NCBI RefSeq assembly: GCF_007859635.1
Contig: NZ_CP042306.1
Span: 2,232,001-2,296,000 of the forward strand
DNA: 64,000 nucleotides
Source: Sphingomonas panacisoli
GTDB lineage: Bacteria; Pseudomonadota; Alphaproteobacteria; Sphingomonadales; Sphingomonadaceae
Direction of reading: 5' to 3'
Positions 47,959 to 58,192 of the stretch are shown piece after piece (the stretch's first letter is position 1; each line of letters begins with the position of its first letter). The notes under the pieces are model-generated. The model did no database searches. It was not told the origin of the DNA and saw only the letters and a list, made by a program, of their open reading frames with translations. The position numbers and the translations under genes are program-made.

Positions 47959-48622
47959 GGATCATCGCCGTCCGCATCCGCCGCGCCAGCAACTCCGATG
48001 CGACCAAAGCCGCCAGCGCGATCAGCACCGACAGCGCCGATAGCCGCAGCGCGACGGCATCCCCGTCCGGTCGCTGGAGCGCCGCATAGATCGCCAACGG
48101 CAGCGTCTGCGTCTGCCCCGGCACGTTCGACACGAAGGTGATCGTGGCGCCGAACTCGCCCAGCGACCGCGCAAAACCGAGGACGGTCCCCGCCAGCACG
48201 CCGGGCATGCTGAGCGGCAATGTGATCGTGCGGAACACGCGCCAGCGCCCTGCCCCCAGCGTCCGCGCAGCGCCCTCCAGCCGTCGATCGACCGCCTCGA
48301 TCGACAGCCGCATCGCGCGCACCATCAACGGCAACGCCATCACCCCCGCCGCGATCGCCGCGCCGGTCCATTTGAACAGGACCTCGCCGCTGAGCGCTCC
48401 AAGCGGCCCCTTGGGCGCGAAGGCGAGCAACAGGATCCATCCGGTCACGACCGGCGGCACCACGAGCGGCAAATAGACGATCGCCTCGATCAGGATCTTG
48501 CCGCGCACCTTAGCCCGCGCGAGGAACCAGGCGATCGCGAACGCCAGCGGCAGCGTTGCGAGCGTCGCGACCAGTCCGACCTTGAGCGACAACGCGACGA
48601 TGCCCCACTCGGCGTGGGTCAG
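47948..48622 (-). CDS. modB: Molybdate ABC transporter permease, apparently starting at CTG
   Basis: About 224 residues with five or six membrane helices and the permease EAA loop (EGAARTLGAGRWRVFRTITLPLSMPGVLAGTVLGFARSLGEFG). Upstream of THAEWGIVALSLKVGLVATLA there is no ATG, GTG or TTG in frame for more than 60 codons inside modA. The only sensible start is CTG at 48622-48620, which overlaps the modA stop as CTGA. A later GTG would delete the first helix. CTG initiation is inferred, not shown. Coupled to modA and modC. Confidence 0.8.
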   Translation of the reverse strand: MTHAEWGIVALSLKVGLVATLATLPLAFAIAWFLARAKVRGKILIEAIVYLPLVVPPVVTGWILLLAFAPKGPLGALSGEVLFKWTGAAIAAGVMALPLMVRAMRLSIEAVDRRLEGAARTLGAGRWRVFRTITLPLSMPGVLAGTVLGFARSLGEFGATITFVSNVPGQTQTLPLAIYAALQRPDGDAVALRLSALSVLIALAALVASELLARRMRTAMIHGV

Positions 48623-49395
48623 CGCGGCCTCCCCGGCGCCGTAAAGCCAAACCGCGCGAATATCGCTCGGCCGCGCGGCGACAGCAGGAAGCGTCGAAAC
48701 CCCTCGGCTTCGGGATTGGTCGCGGTTGCCACGCGCGCGATCGGATAGACGATCGGCGGGTGGCTTGCCGCTGGGAACACGCCGGCGACCCGGACCTTGG
48801 ACGACGCCCGCGCATCGGTCAGGTAGACGATCCCGAACGGCGCCGCGCCACGCTCGACCAGCGCGAGCGCCGCACGCACATTCTCCGCGCGCACGACTCG
48901 CGGTGCGACCGCATCCCATGCCCCGAGTTTGGTCAGCGCCGCCTTGCCGTATTTGCCCGCCGGCACGCTGTCGGGATCGGCCATCGCGAGCGGCCCCGCG
49001 CCGAGCAATCGCGCGAGACGGCGTCCGTCGAGCGGCACTGCGGTGTGGCGCCCTACAGGCTCGACCACCACCAGCCGGTTGCCAACCAGATCGGCCCGCG
49101 TCCCCGCGACGATCAACCGCTTCGCCGCCAAGGCGTCCATCCATTCCTCGTCCGCCGACACGAACAAATCGGCGGGGGCGCCCGCTTCGATCTGCCGCGC
49201 CAGCGCGGACGAGGCGGCGAACGAGATCACCGGCCGCGGATGCCCCGCCTTCGCCCATTGATCCGCAGCCGCGTCGAGCGATTCCTGAAGACTTGCCGCC
49301 GCCAGCACCAGTGGCGCGGTCGGCGCCGGAACTGCACCAATCGCGAGAAGGGCGAGGCCGGCGACAAAAAGACGACGCGTAAGTCTGTCGAACAT
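48619..49395 (-). CDS. modA: Molybdate-binding periplasmic protein
   Basis: A 258-residue substrate-binding protein. It has a signal peptide (RRLFVAGLALLAIGAVPAPTAP). Binding-protein motifs are LVLAAASLQESLDAAADQWAKAGHP, SFAASSALARQIEAGAPADLFVSADEEWMD, GKAALTKLGAWDAVAPRVVRAENVRAALALVERGAAPFGIVYLTDA and the C-terminal FRRFLLSPRGRAIFARFGF. Catches molybdate for ModBC. The ATG at 49395 is the first in frame. The gene order modA-modB-modC is typical. Confidence 0.93.
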   Translation of the reverse strand: MFDRLTRRLFVAGLALLAIGAVPAPTAPLVLAAASLQESLDAAADQWAKAGHPRPVISFAASSALARQIEAGAPADLFVSADEEWMDALAAKRLIVAGTRADLVGNRLVVVEPVGRHTAVPLDGRRLARLLGAGPLAMADPDSVPAGKYGKAALTKLGAWDAVAPRVVRAENVRAALALVERGAAPFGIVYLTDARASSKVRVAGVFPAASHPPIVYPIARVATATNPEAEGFRRFLLSPRGRAIFARFGFTAPGRPR

Positions 49396-49398
49396 GGC

Positions 49399-52300
49399 CT
49401 ACCCCGCCTGCACGCGGCCGGTGCGTTGCAACTTGCCCCATCCGACGCTGGGTCCACGCAACGCCTGGGTGATCGCCTTCAGCACGACGTAATACATGAT
49501 CTGGCGATAGCCGATGCGCTGCGGGATCAGCAGCCACAGCAAGCGCCATTTCTCGCGCCGCTCAAGCGCAAAGGCGACGATCGCGGACAGTAGATCGATC
49601 GCCGTGAAGACCAGCCAATACGCCAGCATCTTGTCGAGGCTCGTCTGCGTCTGCGCCCAACCATGCGCCTCGATCGCAAACCATGTCGTGATCATGCTGA
49701 CGATCAGCGCAAGGTCGATGATCGGGCTGATCGCCGCCAGCAGCACTTGGAACACGATCGCCTGCGGCACGCCGATCCACGCGAGCCCGCGCGGGCGCCC
49801 GGTGCGCATGATCCGCCCATGCTTCCACAGACATTGCAACGTGCCGTAGGCCCAGCGGAAGCGTTGCTTGGCGAGGCCGGCGAAGCTTTCCGGGCTCTCG
49901 GTCCAGGCGACGGCGTATTGGTCGTAGGTGACGCGCCAGCCCGCGCGCTGGATCGCGATGGTCAGATCCTGATCCTCGGCCAGCGTGTCATGCGGATAGC
50001 CGCCGACCTCGCGGATCGCCGCCAGCCGCCACGCCCCGACCGCGCCCGGCACCACCATCATCGCGTTCAGGCTCGACAGCGCGCGGCGCTCGAGATTTTG
50101 AGCGGTGACATATTCGAGCGCCTGCCAGCGGGTCACGAGATTGACGCGATTACCGACCTTGGCATTGCCCGCGACCGCGCCGAGCTTCGGATCGACGAAC
50201 CAACGCGCGAGCCGGGCGATCGTGGTCGGTTCGAACTGCGTATCGGCGTCGAGCGCGATGACGATCTCCCCCTGCGCCAGTTCGAGCCCGCGGTTGAGCG
50301 CGCGCGCCTTGCCGCCGTTTTCCAGCGTGAGCAGGCGCACGCGCGGATCGTCGCCGAATGTCGCCGCGACGATCGCGCTCGTGCGGTCCTTCGACCCGTC
50401 GTCGATCACGATCACTTCGATCCGTACATCGGTTGAGGCGAGCACGGTCCGGATCGAGCGTTCGATCACGGCCTCTTCGTTGAACGCGGGTATTATCACT
50501 GTGACGAAGCGGTCGGCGTCGATCGCGGGGAACACCGTCCGCCCCTCGCGACGTGCCTGGAACAAAGCCAGCGCCGACAGCACGACAGCGCGCAGGATGC
50601 CGATCGAAATCGCGAACACGAACAGCCAGCTCAGCGCCGTGACGATCGCACCGAGCGTGCCGAACAGGAAGAGATCGACCTGCGCTGCGCTGCGGTCGCT
50701 CGCCGAAATCGGCGGCATCGCCACGTCGCGCGAAATGCCGGCGAGCCGCGAGACGGGGACGAAGGTGAAGCCCCTATCGCGCAACGTCTTGATGATGATC
50801 GGCAGCGCGGCAACGGTCTGCGAGCGGTCGCCGCCGGCGTCGTGAAGCAGGACGATATTGTGGCTGCACTCGTCGTCGCTACCGGTCGCGCAGCCCGTAT
50901 CGCCCTTCAGCACGCCATTGACGACGTTATCGACGATCGCCTGGACGCCCGGCCGCTGCCAATCCTCGGCATCGACGTGCAGCCCGACCGAGATATAGCC
51001 GCGATTCTGCGCTTGCAGTGCCGGACCGATTTCGTCGGCGGTGGTCGGCTCGGCGTCGCCGAAATAGGGTGCGCGGAACAACTTGAGCGAGCGGCCGGTG
51101 AACGCCTGGAATAGCCGCTGCGTCGCGTTGAGTTGGACGTCGGTTTCGGTGTCGGACGCGCCCGCGAGATTGGGGTGCGTATAGGTGTGGCTGCCCACCT
51201 CATGCCCCTCATCGACGATCCGCTTGAGCAATGCACGCTCGGTCAGCGCATTCTCGCCGACGATGAAGAAGGTCGCCGGTACGCCTTCGCGCTTGAGCAC
51301 ATCGAGGATTTGCGGTGTCCATTGCGGGTCGGGCCCGTCGTCGAAGGTCAGCGCCACTTCGCGGTCGCGATAGCCGGTGCGCTGCACCATATATTGGCTC
51401 GGCAGCGCCAGGAACTGCGCGTCGGCGACGTCGCCGTTCGGCAAGGTGATGACCTTGCGTTTCCCAGCGCTCGGTACCGCGCCGATCTTCAGGATCTCGC
51501 CCTTGCCTTCGATATCGACATCGGTGCCGGGCGGGATGTCGCTGATCGCCGATGCTGGGGGCAACGTGGGATGCGATCGCCCGAACAGCGACCATAGACC
51601 GGGATCTTCGGCACCCAACCGCCACAACGCGACACCGCCGATGCCCGCGCGGCGCAGAAACGCGATCTCGTTATAGGCCGACGCCGCATCGAGCAGCCAG
51701 ACGACATGCTTGCCGGTGTCGTCATCCTCATAGGCGAAACCCGAATTGCCGCTGGCACGGTCGAACACCGGAACCGCGCCCGAATCGCGTGCGGCTTGCC
51801 ACGCTTCCTCGACCGTCATCGGGTCGCCGCCCGTGCCGTACCAGTCGTACCCGTAATTGCCGATCGCAACGACCAGTTTGGAGGCCGGAATACCGCGTGC
51901 CGCGTCGGCCACGGTCTTCGCGAACCACGCTTGCGAGGCGATCGGACCGGGCGGTCCGGATAGTTCGTGTTCGTCGTAACTCATCAGGAACACGCGATCG
52001 ACGATTTTTGCATAGGCCGGCAGGTCCCACGACCGGTCGCCGACCGGTGCCGCCATCGCGATCACCCAGCCATGCTTGTCGAACCGCGTGTTCACCTCGT
52101 TCAGGAAGGCGCGGTAGTCGGCCTGCGCGCTCGGCGGCAGTTCCTCGAAGTCGAAGAACGCCCCGCCCGCGCGGTTCGCCGCCAGCCAGGGTTCGATCTT
52201 GTCGAGCAGCGCCGCGCGCTGCTTCGGATCGTGGAGCAACGCCGCCATCCCGGCGCCGTCCCATTTCCCCTCGATCGCGTTCTGGATCATCGGCAGGATC

Positions 52301-52782
52301 AGCGGCCGTCGGGTCGCCGCGTTCAGCACCGCGCGACCGGCAGGGTCGGGAAACGTCGTGATCCGATGGTTCGGCCCGGTGATCGACACCCAGCCGGGGA
52401 TCACCCAGTCGAGCTCGTCGATATGCCGGCGCAGCGACTCCGCCGATTGCGCGTCCCACGGCACGTGAAACGCGATCGCCAGCGGCACATTGCCCGCGTC
52501 CTTCGCGACCTTGGCGCGCGTCTCGCCGGTCAGCCGGCGCGTATACCAGTCGATCGTCCGCTTGGTGCGCTTGAGCACAGTATCGCGGGGCGGCTCGAGT
52601 TTGTGACCCGGCCGCTCCGAGTTGAACGGCAGCAACGGTTGCGCCGGTACAACGCCGATCGACACGACGAAGACGATCGCGGCGATGAGCAACAACGCGA
52701 CGAACGACGCGACGCCGAGCGCGAAGCGGCGGCGCCGGCGTCCGGAGGGGTCGTAGAAGACGGGGGCGCCGGGGGACGACAT
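49399..52782 (-). CDS. Three-domain glycan protein: GH18-like, polysaccharide deacetylase and family-2 glycosyltransferase
   Basis: A 1127-residue fusion from ATG 52782 (a GTG at 52800 is also open). A short cytoplasmic end RRRRRF and a membrane helix come first. A GH18-like domain covers about 95-415 with FFDFEELPPS near residue 212 in the catalytic place. A NodB-type deacetylase covers about 470-690 with TFDDGPD and SHTYTHPNL. Helices lead to a GT2 domain (about 755-1020) with IDDGSKD, ALDADT, TLAEDQDL and KQRFRW, then C-terminal helices. The set suggests making, modifying and trimming one beta-linked amino-sugar polymer. It stands alone on this strand next to the modA gene. Confidence 0.92.
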   Translation of the reverse strand: MSSPGAPVFYDPSGRRRRRFALGVASFVALLLIAAIVFVVSIGVVPAQPLLPFNSERPGHKLEPPRDTVLKRTKRTIDWYTRRLTGETRAKVAKDAGNVPLAIAFHVPWDAQSAESLRRHIDELDWVIPGWVSITGPNHRITTFPDPAGRAVLNAATRRPLILPMIQNAIEGKWDGAGMAALLHDPKQRAALLDKIEPWLAANRAGGAFFDFEELPPSAQADYRAFLNEVNTRFDKHGWVIAMAAPVGDRSWDLPAYAKIVDRVFLMSYDEHELSGPPGPIASQAWFAKTVADAARGIPASKLVVAIGNYGYDWYGTGGDPMTVEEAWQAARDSGAVPVFDRASGNSGFAYEDDDTGKHVVWLLDAASAYNEIAFLRRAGIGGVALWRLGAEDPGLWSLFGRSHPTLPPASAISDIPPGTDVDIEGKGEILKIGAVPSAGKRKVITLPNGDVADAQFLALPSQYMVQRTGYRDREVALTFDDGPDPQWTPQILDVLKREGVPATFFIVGENALTERALLKRIVDEGHEVGSHTYTHPNLAGASDTETDVQLNATQRLFQAFTGRSLKLFRAPYFGDAEPTTADEIGPALQAQNRGYISVGLHVDAEDWQRPGVQAIVDNVVNGVLKGDTGCATGSDDECSHNIVLLHDAGGDRSQTVAALPIIIKTLRDRGFTFVPVSRLAGISRDVAMPPISASDRSAAQVDLFLFGTLGAIVTALSWLFVFAISIGILRAVVLSALALFQARREGRTVFPAIDADRFVTVIIPAFNEEAVIERSIRTVLASTDVRIEVIVIDDGSKDRTSAIVAATFGDDPRVRLLTLENGGKARALNRGLELAQGEIVIALDADTQFEPTTIARLARWFVDPKLGAVAGNAKVGNRVNLVTRWQALEYVTAQNLERRALSSLNAMMVVPGAVGAWRLAAIREVGGYPHDTLAEDQDLTIAIQRAGWRVTYDQYAVAWTESPESFAGLAKQRFRWAYGTLQCLWKHGRIMRTGRPRGLAWIGVPQAIVFQVLLAAISPIIDLALIVSMITTWFAIEAHGWAQTQTSLDKMLAYWLVFTAIDLLSAIVAFALERREKWRLLWLLIPQRIGYRQIMYYVVLKAITQALRGPSVGWGKLQRTGRVQAG

Positions 52783-52841
52783 CGCCGGTTGTCGTGGCAC
52801 CGCGCGCGACGACCTTCAAGCACTATGGATCGGATACGACA

Positions 52842-52870
52842 ACGCGGCGGGCTCATCGAACCCGCCGCGT
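52842..52870 (-). terminator. Hairpin after the small secreted protein gene
   Basis: A 10-base-pair perfect stem (ACGCGGCGGG / CCCGCCGCGT) lies 36 bases beyond the stop at 52906. No T-run follows, so this is a weak terminator call. Confidence 0.4.
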
Positions 52871-52905
52871 CCTTGCGTCACTCGCCTGTGAGGGCGAAGA
52901 TCGGC

Positions 52906-53178
52906 TTAGCGATAGCGCCAGCCATTATTGTAGCGATAGCGGTGCTGATAGTAGCGCCGGCCATCCCAATAGCCGCGGCCGCCGTAATAATTGCCGATCA
53001 CCAGACGCACGCCGGGCTCACGGACGACGACGGGGGCCCCGCCGCGGTTGGGGACGCAGCGGCCGTAATAGCCGCGATGGAAACCCGGGCCGCAGCCCTG
53101 ACGCGCTTCGGCGGGAATGGCGGCAAAGGCAGCGACGGCGGTGCCGGCAGCCAAAGCGGCGGTCATAAACTTGTTCAT
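52906..53178 (-). CDS. Small secreted Gly/Tyr/Arg-rich protein (90 aa)
   Basis: The ATG at 53178 gives a signal peptide (FMTAALAAGTAVAAFAAIPAEA), then a mature part of about 68 residues. It has CGPGFHRGYYGRCVPN (two Cys) and a Tyr/Arg/Gly-rich tail (GNYYGGRGYWDGRRYYQHRYRYNNGW). The latter looks like the GCGPGxHRGxxGxCxPN family of periplasmic proteins; function unknown. A longer start at 53241 would lack a sensible signal peptide. It is a single gene. Confidence 0.75.
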   Translation of the reverse strand: MNKFMTAALAAGTAVAAFAAIPAEARQGCGPGFHRGYYGRCVPNRGGAPVVVREPGVRLVIGNYYGGRGYWDGRRYYQHRYRYNNGWRYR

Positions 53179-53299
53179 GGCAGACCTCTCGATACTGGTT
53201 ACTCTGGGTCGTCCGAACGGACCGGCAAGAAACGCAAGCAATCCTGTCCTGTTCCGTCGTCCATGGGGTAAACGTTCGAGCGCGCCTTATCCTTCGCGG

Positions 53300-53970
53300 T
53301 CAGATGCGGGTCGCCAACCAGATGACGTGGCGTGGCCCCTTGCCATTGCTGCGCGCACGGACGACCACCTCGTCGACCGCGAAGCCGGCGTCCTTCAACC
53401 GGCGCGCGAAACGCGGATCGGGCGCCGCCGACCAGATCGCCAGCACGCCGCCGGGCTTGAGTGCGGCGCGCGCCGCGTCGAGACCCCGGCCGGAATAGAG
53501 CCGACCATTGCTGGCGCGCGTCAGCCCGTCCGGACCATTATCGACGTCCAGCAGGATCGCATCGTAGTCGCCATGCGCGTCATCGATCAGCGCAGCCACG
53601 TCGTCGCGCACGACCGTCACGCGCGGATCATCGAGACACCCGGCCGCGAGCTCGGTCATCGGCCCGCGCGCCCAGTCGATGATCTCCGGCACCAGTTCGG
53701 CTACCGTCACCTGCGCCTTGTCGCCCACGACCGCCAGCGCTGCGCGCAACGTAAAGCCCATGCCGTATCCGCCGATCAGCCAGTGCGACGCCGCGCGCCC
53801 GGTCAGCCGCTCCGCGGTCATCGTCGCGAGCGCTTCTTCCGATCCGCTCATCCGGCTGTTCATCAATTCGTTGCGGTCGAGCACGATCATGAAATCGCCG
53901 CCGCGCCGGAACAGCCGCAGTTCGTCGTTGGTGCCGGGAATCTTGGCGACGTCGAGGAGTTCCCGGGGCG

Positions 53971-53974
<4 letters not shown>
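53300..53974 (-). CDS. Spermidine-synthase-like SAM methyltransferase, apparently starting at CTG
   Basis: About 224 residues. The Rossmann part is [60 protein letters not shown] and [15 protein letters not shown]. It is like PABMT/spermidine-synthase-type proteins without an obvious putrescine site. The first ATG is at 53890 (MIVLDRNEL), but the 28 codons before it ([27 protein letters not shown]) read like a normal N-terminus. The only candidate start is CTG at 53974-53972, overlapping the lepA stop as CTGA. Coupled to lepA. Confidence 0.75.
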
Positions 53975-55767
<1,793 letters not shown>

Positions 55768-55810
55768 TGTGCGCGCGCGGATAGCAGGCGCGGCGCCAAA
55801 CGCAAAAGGC

Positions 55811-56344
55811 TCAGGCGCCGCCCATCGCCTTTTCAGTGCCCAGGATCGCCTTCAATGCATTGAGGTAGCGATCCTCGCCCTGTCCGCTGATCATCGCCCA
55901 GCGTACGCCGCGCCGTTCGAGCACTTCCTTCGATAGCTCAAAGAAACGCTGGCGCTTTTCGGGCGTGCCGAACATTCGCGTACCGTCCTCGACCCAGGGC
56001 AGGTCGATGTCGAAAAGCAGATACAGATCGGCGCATCCGTTCCAGCTATCGAACCACGGATCGTGCTTGCCGTACAGCATTTCCGCCCAGACTTCGGTCA
56101 TCAGCGGATCGGTATCGAGGATCACCGGCGTGCGGCCGCTGGCGATAGCAGATCGGGTCTGCGCGTCGTGTGCCTGCGCGATCGCGACCAGATCGCCCAT
56201 CGTCCAGCCGGTGCCGAACGCCTCCGTATAGGTGCGGCCATATTCGACCACGCAGGCCGATCCGAAATGCCGCGCCAGTTCGGGCGCCATCGTGGACTTG
56301 CCCGTGCTTTCGGGGCCGTGAAGACAGATCGAGCGGAGTTTCAT
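55811..56344 (-). CDS. NadR-like nicotinamide riboside kinase (AAA ATPase-fold)
   Basis: A 177-residue P-loop kinase. Walker A is GPESTGKST at residues 10-18, then [28 protein letters not shown] and [12 protein letters not shown], the pattern of the C-terminal kinase domain of NadR without the adenylyltransferase part. It would phosphorylate imported nicotinamide riboside to NMN. Coupled to pnuC by an ATGA overlap, which supports this job. Confidence 0.87.
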   Translation of the reverse strand: MKLRSICLHGPESTGKSTMAPELARHFGSACVVEYGRTYTEAFGTGWTMGDLVAIAQAHDAQTRSAIASGRTPVILDTDPLMTEVWAEMLYGKHDPWFDSWNGCADLYLLFDIDLPWVEDGTRMFGTPEKRQRFFELSKEVLERRGVRWAMISGQGEDRYLNALKAILGTEKAMGGA

Positions 56345-56946
56345 GCCGGACGTACTTGCCGCGCCGCCCGCCAACGCGCCAGCCCCCAAATCGCCAGACC
56401 GAGCAATAATACGTATAGACCCATCGTGATCCACAAGCTCTTGGCGGCGTACAGTCCGATCGAGAGAATATTGGCGGCGATCCACAGCCACCAATTCTCC
56501 AGCTTGCGCCACGCCATCAGCATCTGCGCGGCGACGCTCGTCATCGCGACACTTGCGTCCCAATAGGGCAGCGCGGCGTCGGTGTAGGTGTCCATAAGCC
56601 AGCCCCACATGGCGACGGCAACGATGATCCCTGCCGCCCAGACGAAGCGCCTGCCGATACCCAGCCGCTCGACCACGACTTCGCCCGTCTCGGCCTGCGA
56701 GCGGCGCCACTGCACGAGGCCGTAGATGTTGAGCACCAGAAAGAAGACCTGGAGCAGCATGTCGCTGTAGAGCTTGGCGTGAAAGAATACCCAGCCGTAG
56801 ATCACAACGCCGGCGATGCCGAACGCGTAATTCCAGATGCTGCGTCGCGCGACCAGCCAGACGTTAATCAGCACCAGCACCGCAGCGACGCCCTCGATCG
56901 GCGACATTTCGGCCAAAAACTCGCGGGCGATGTCGAACGACGTCAT
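56341..56946 (-). CDS. pnuC: Nicotinamide riboside transporter PnuC
   Basis: A 201-residue membrane protein with about seven helices. Family segments are IEGVAAVLVLINVWLVARRSIWNYAFGIAGVVIYGWVFFHAKLYSDMLLQVFFLVLNIYGLVQW and WLWIAANILSIGLYAAKSLWITMGLYVLLLGLAIWGLARW. It imports nicotinamide riboside by facilitated diffusion, trapped by the kinase encoded next to it. ATG 56946 agrees with the family. Confidence 0.92.
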   Translation of the reverse strand: MTSFDIAREFLAEMSPIEGVAAVLVLINVWLVARRSIWNYAFGIAGVVIYGWVFFHAKLYSDMLLQVFFLVLNIYGLVQWRRSQAETGEVVVERLGIGRRFVWAAGIIVAVAMWGWLMDTYTDAALPYWDASVAMTSVAAQMLMAWRKLENWWLWIAANILSIGLYAAKSLWITMGLYVLLLGLAIWGLARWRAARQVRPA

Positions 56947-57125
56947 GGTGTGGCGATAGCAACACTTGCCGCCTGCGGTCGACCGGTTTGTCGATGACGG
57001 AAATAACCTATTGCTGCCGTCTGTCGTCTGATAGATTCCACCGGTCTGGGGGATCGTGGAGGGTCGCGTCGGCATGCCCGACGCCCGATACGGCAACCAC
57101 GAATGGACAGTGAACGAGGGAGATC

Positions 57126-58100
57126 ATGATGTTCAGAAGTTCGACGGCGACGGTTGTCGCTCTCGCAATGTGCCTGTCGAGCGGGGAGGCGCTGGCCCAG
57201 AGCAAGATGGCCAAGCCGAGCAGCGGCCAGAAGCTGCAGGAAGCGACGATGAACGACGTGCCGCGGTGCACGCGCAAGCTCGGCACGCTGTCGATCGTCG
57301 ATGGCGACGATCCGCGCGCCTGGACGCAATATTCGCTGGCCCCGCCGCAAAAGCTGCTCAAGGTCCTCGTCCAGCGCTCGGGCTGCTTCAATCTCGTCGA
57401 TCGCGGATCGGGTCTGCAGGCAGCCGAGCGCGAGCGTAACATCGGTGGCGGCCTCGGTCTGCAGCGCGGTTCGAACGTCGGCAACGGTCAAATCAAGGCG
57501 GCGGACTATGTCCTCATCGCTGAAATCTCCGGCGCCAACAGCAACGTCAGCGGCGGTGGCGCGGGTGCCGCGGTCGGCGGCATCATCGGCGGCGGAATCG
57601 GCGGGCTGATCGGCGGGATCCGCAGCAAAAAGATGGAAGCCAACACCGTCCTGTCGCTGACCAACGTCCGCACGACCGAGACGATCGCCACCGAAGAAGG
57701 CTATGCCGCCAAGAACAGCCTCGGCTTTGCGGCCGGCGGCGGCGGTTTCTGGGGATCGGGCGGCGCGGCGGCGGTCGGCGGCGGTTACGACAACACCGAC
57801 ATCGGCAAGATCATCACGATCTCGTTCATCCAGGCCTATTCGAAGATGGTCACCTCGCTCGGCCTGGTTCGGCCTGGTGACACCGGAACCGCCGAAGCGG
57901 CGCCGGCCAAGACCTTCCAGGCGCAGCGGCCGGTGGCGATGCGCGTCGCGTCGCTGGGCACGGCCAAGGTCATCCGTACCCTGCCGCCCGGCGCGATCGT
58001 CTATCCGACCGGCAACAAGAACGGCCTGTGGTGGGAAGTCGCCGACGAGAACGACAATGTCGGCTGGGTGCTCAACACCGGCCTCGCGCCGACGCAATAA
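57126..58100 (+). CDS. CsgG/HfaB-like exported protein with SH3-like tail
   Basis: A 324-residue protein. Signal peptide VVALAMCLSSGEALAQ is followed by a CsgG-type domain: CTRKLGTLSIVDGD, QKLLKVLVQRSGCFNLVDRGSGLQAAERER, KAADYVLIAEISG, then a Gly-rich stretch (AAVGGIIGGGIGGLIGGI) that may insert in or fold against the membrane. The tail (about 265-324; AMRVASLGTAKVIRTLPPGAIVYPTGNKNGLWWEVADENDNVGWVLN) is an SH3-type binding domain. The role could be outer-membrane secretion or envelope stress; the lipobox of CsgG is missing. Start at ATG 57126 with GGGAGA upstream. Confidence 0.78.
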   Translation: MMFRSSTATVVALAMCLSSGEALAQSKMAKPSSGQKLQEATMNDVPRCTRKLGTLSIVDGDDPRAWTQYSLAPPQKLLKVLVQRSGCFNLVDRGSGLQAAERERNIGGGLGLQRGSNVGNGQIKAADYVLIAEISGANSNVSGGGAGAAVGGIIGGGIGGLIGGIRSKKMEANTVLSLTNVRTTETIATEEGYAAKNSLGFAAGGGGFWGSGGAAAVGGGYDNTDIGKIITISFIQAYSKMVTSLGLVRPGDTGTAEAAPAKTFQAQRPVAMRVASLGTAKVIRTLPPGAIVYPTGNKNGLWWEVADENDNVGWVLNTGLAPTQ

Positions 58101-58192
58101 TCGTACGACGCGAGCGTGATCGCTCGCGGGCTGGGTTGCCACGGCGACCCCAAACGCTAGCATCCCCCTCCTGACCAATGTCGGGAGGGGAA

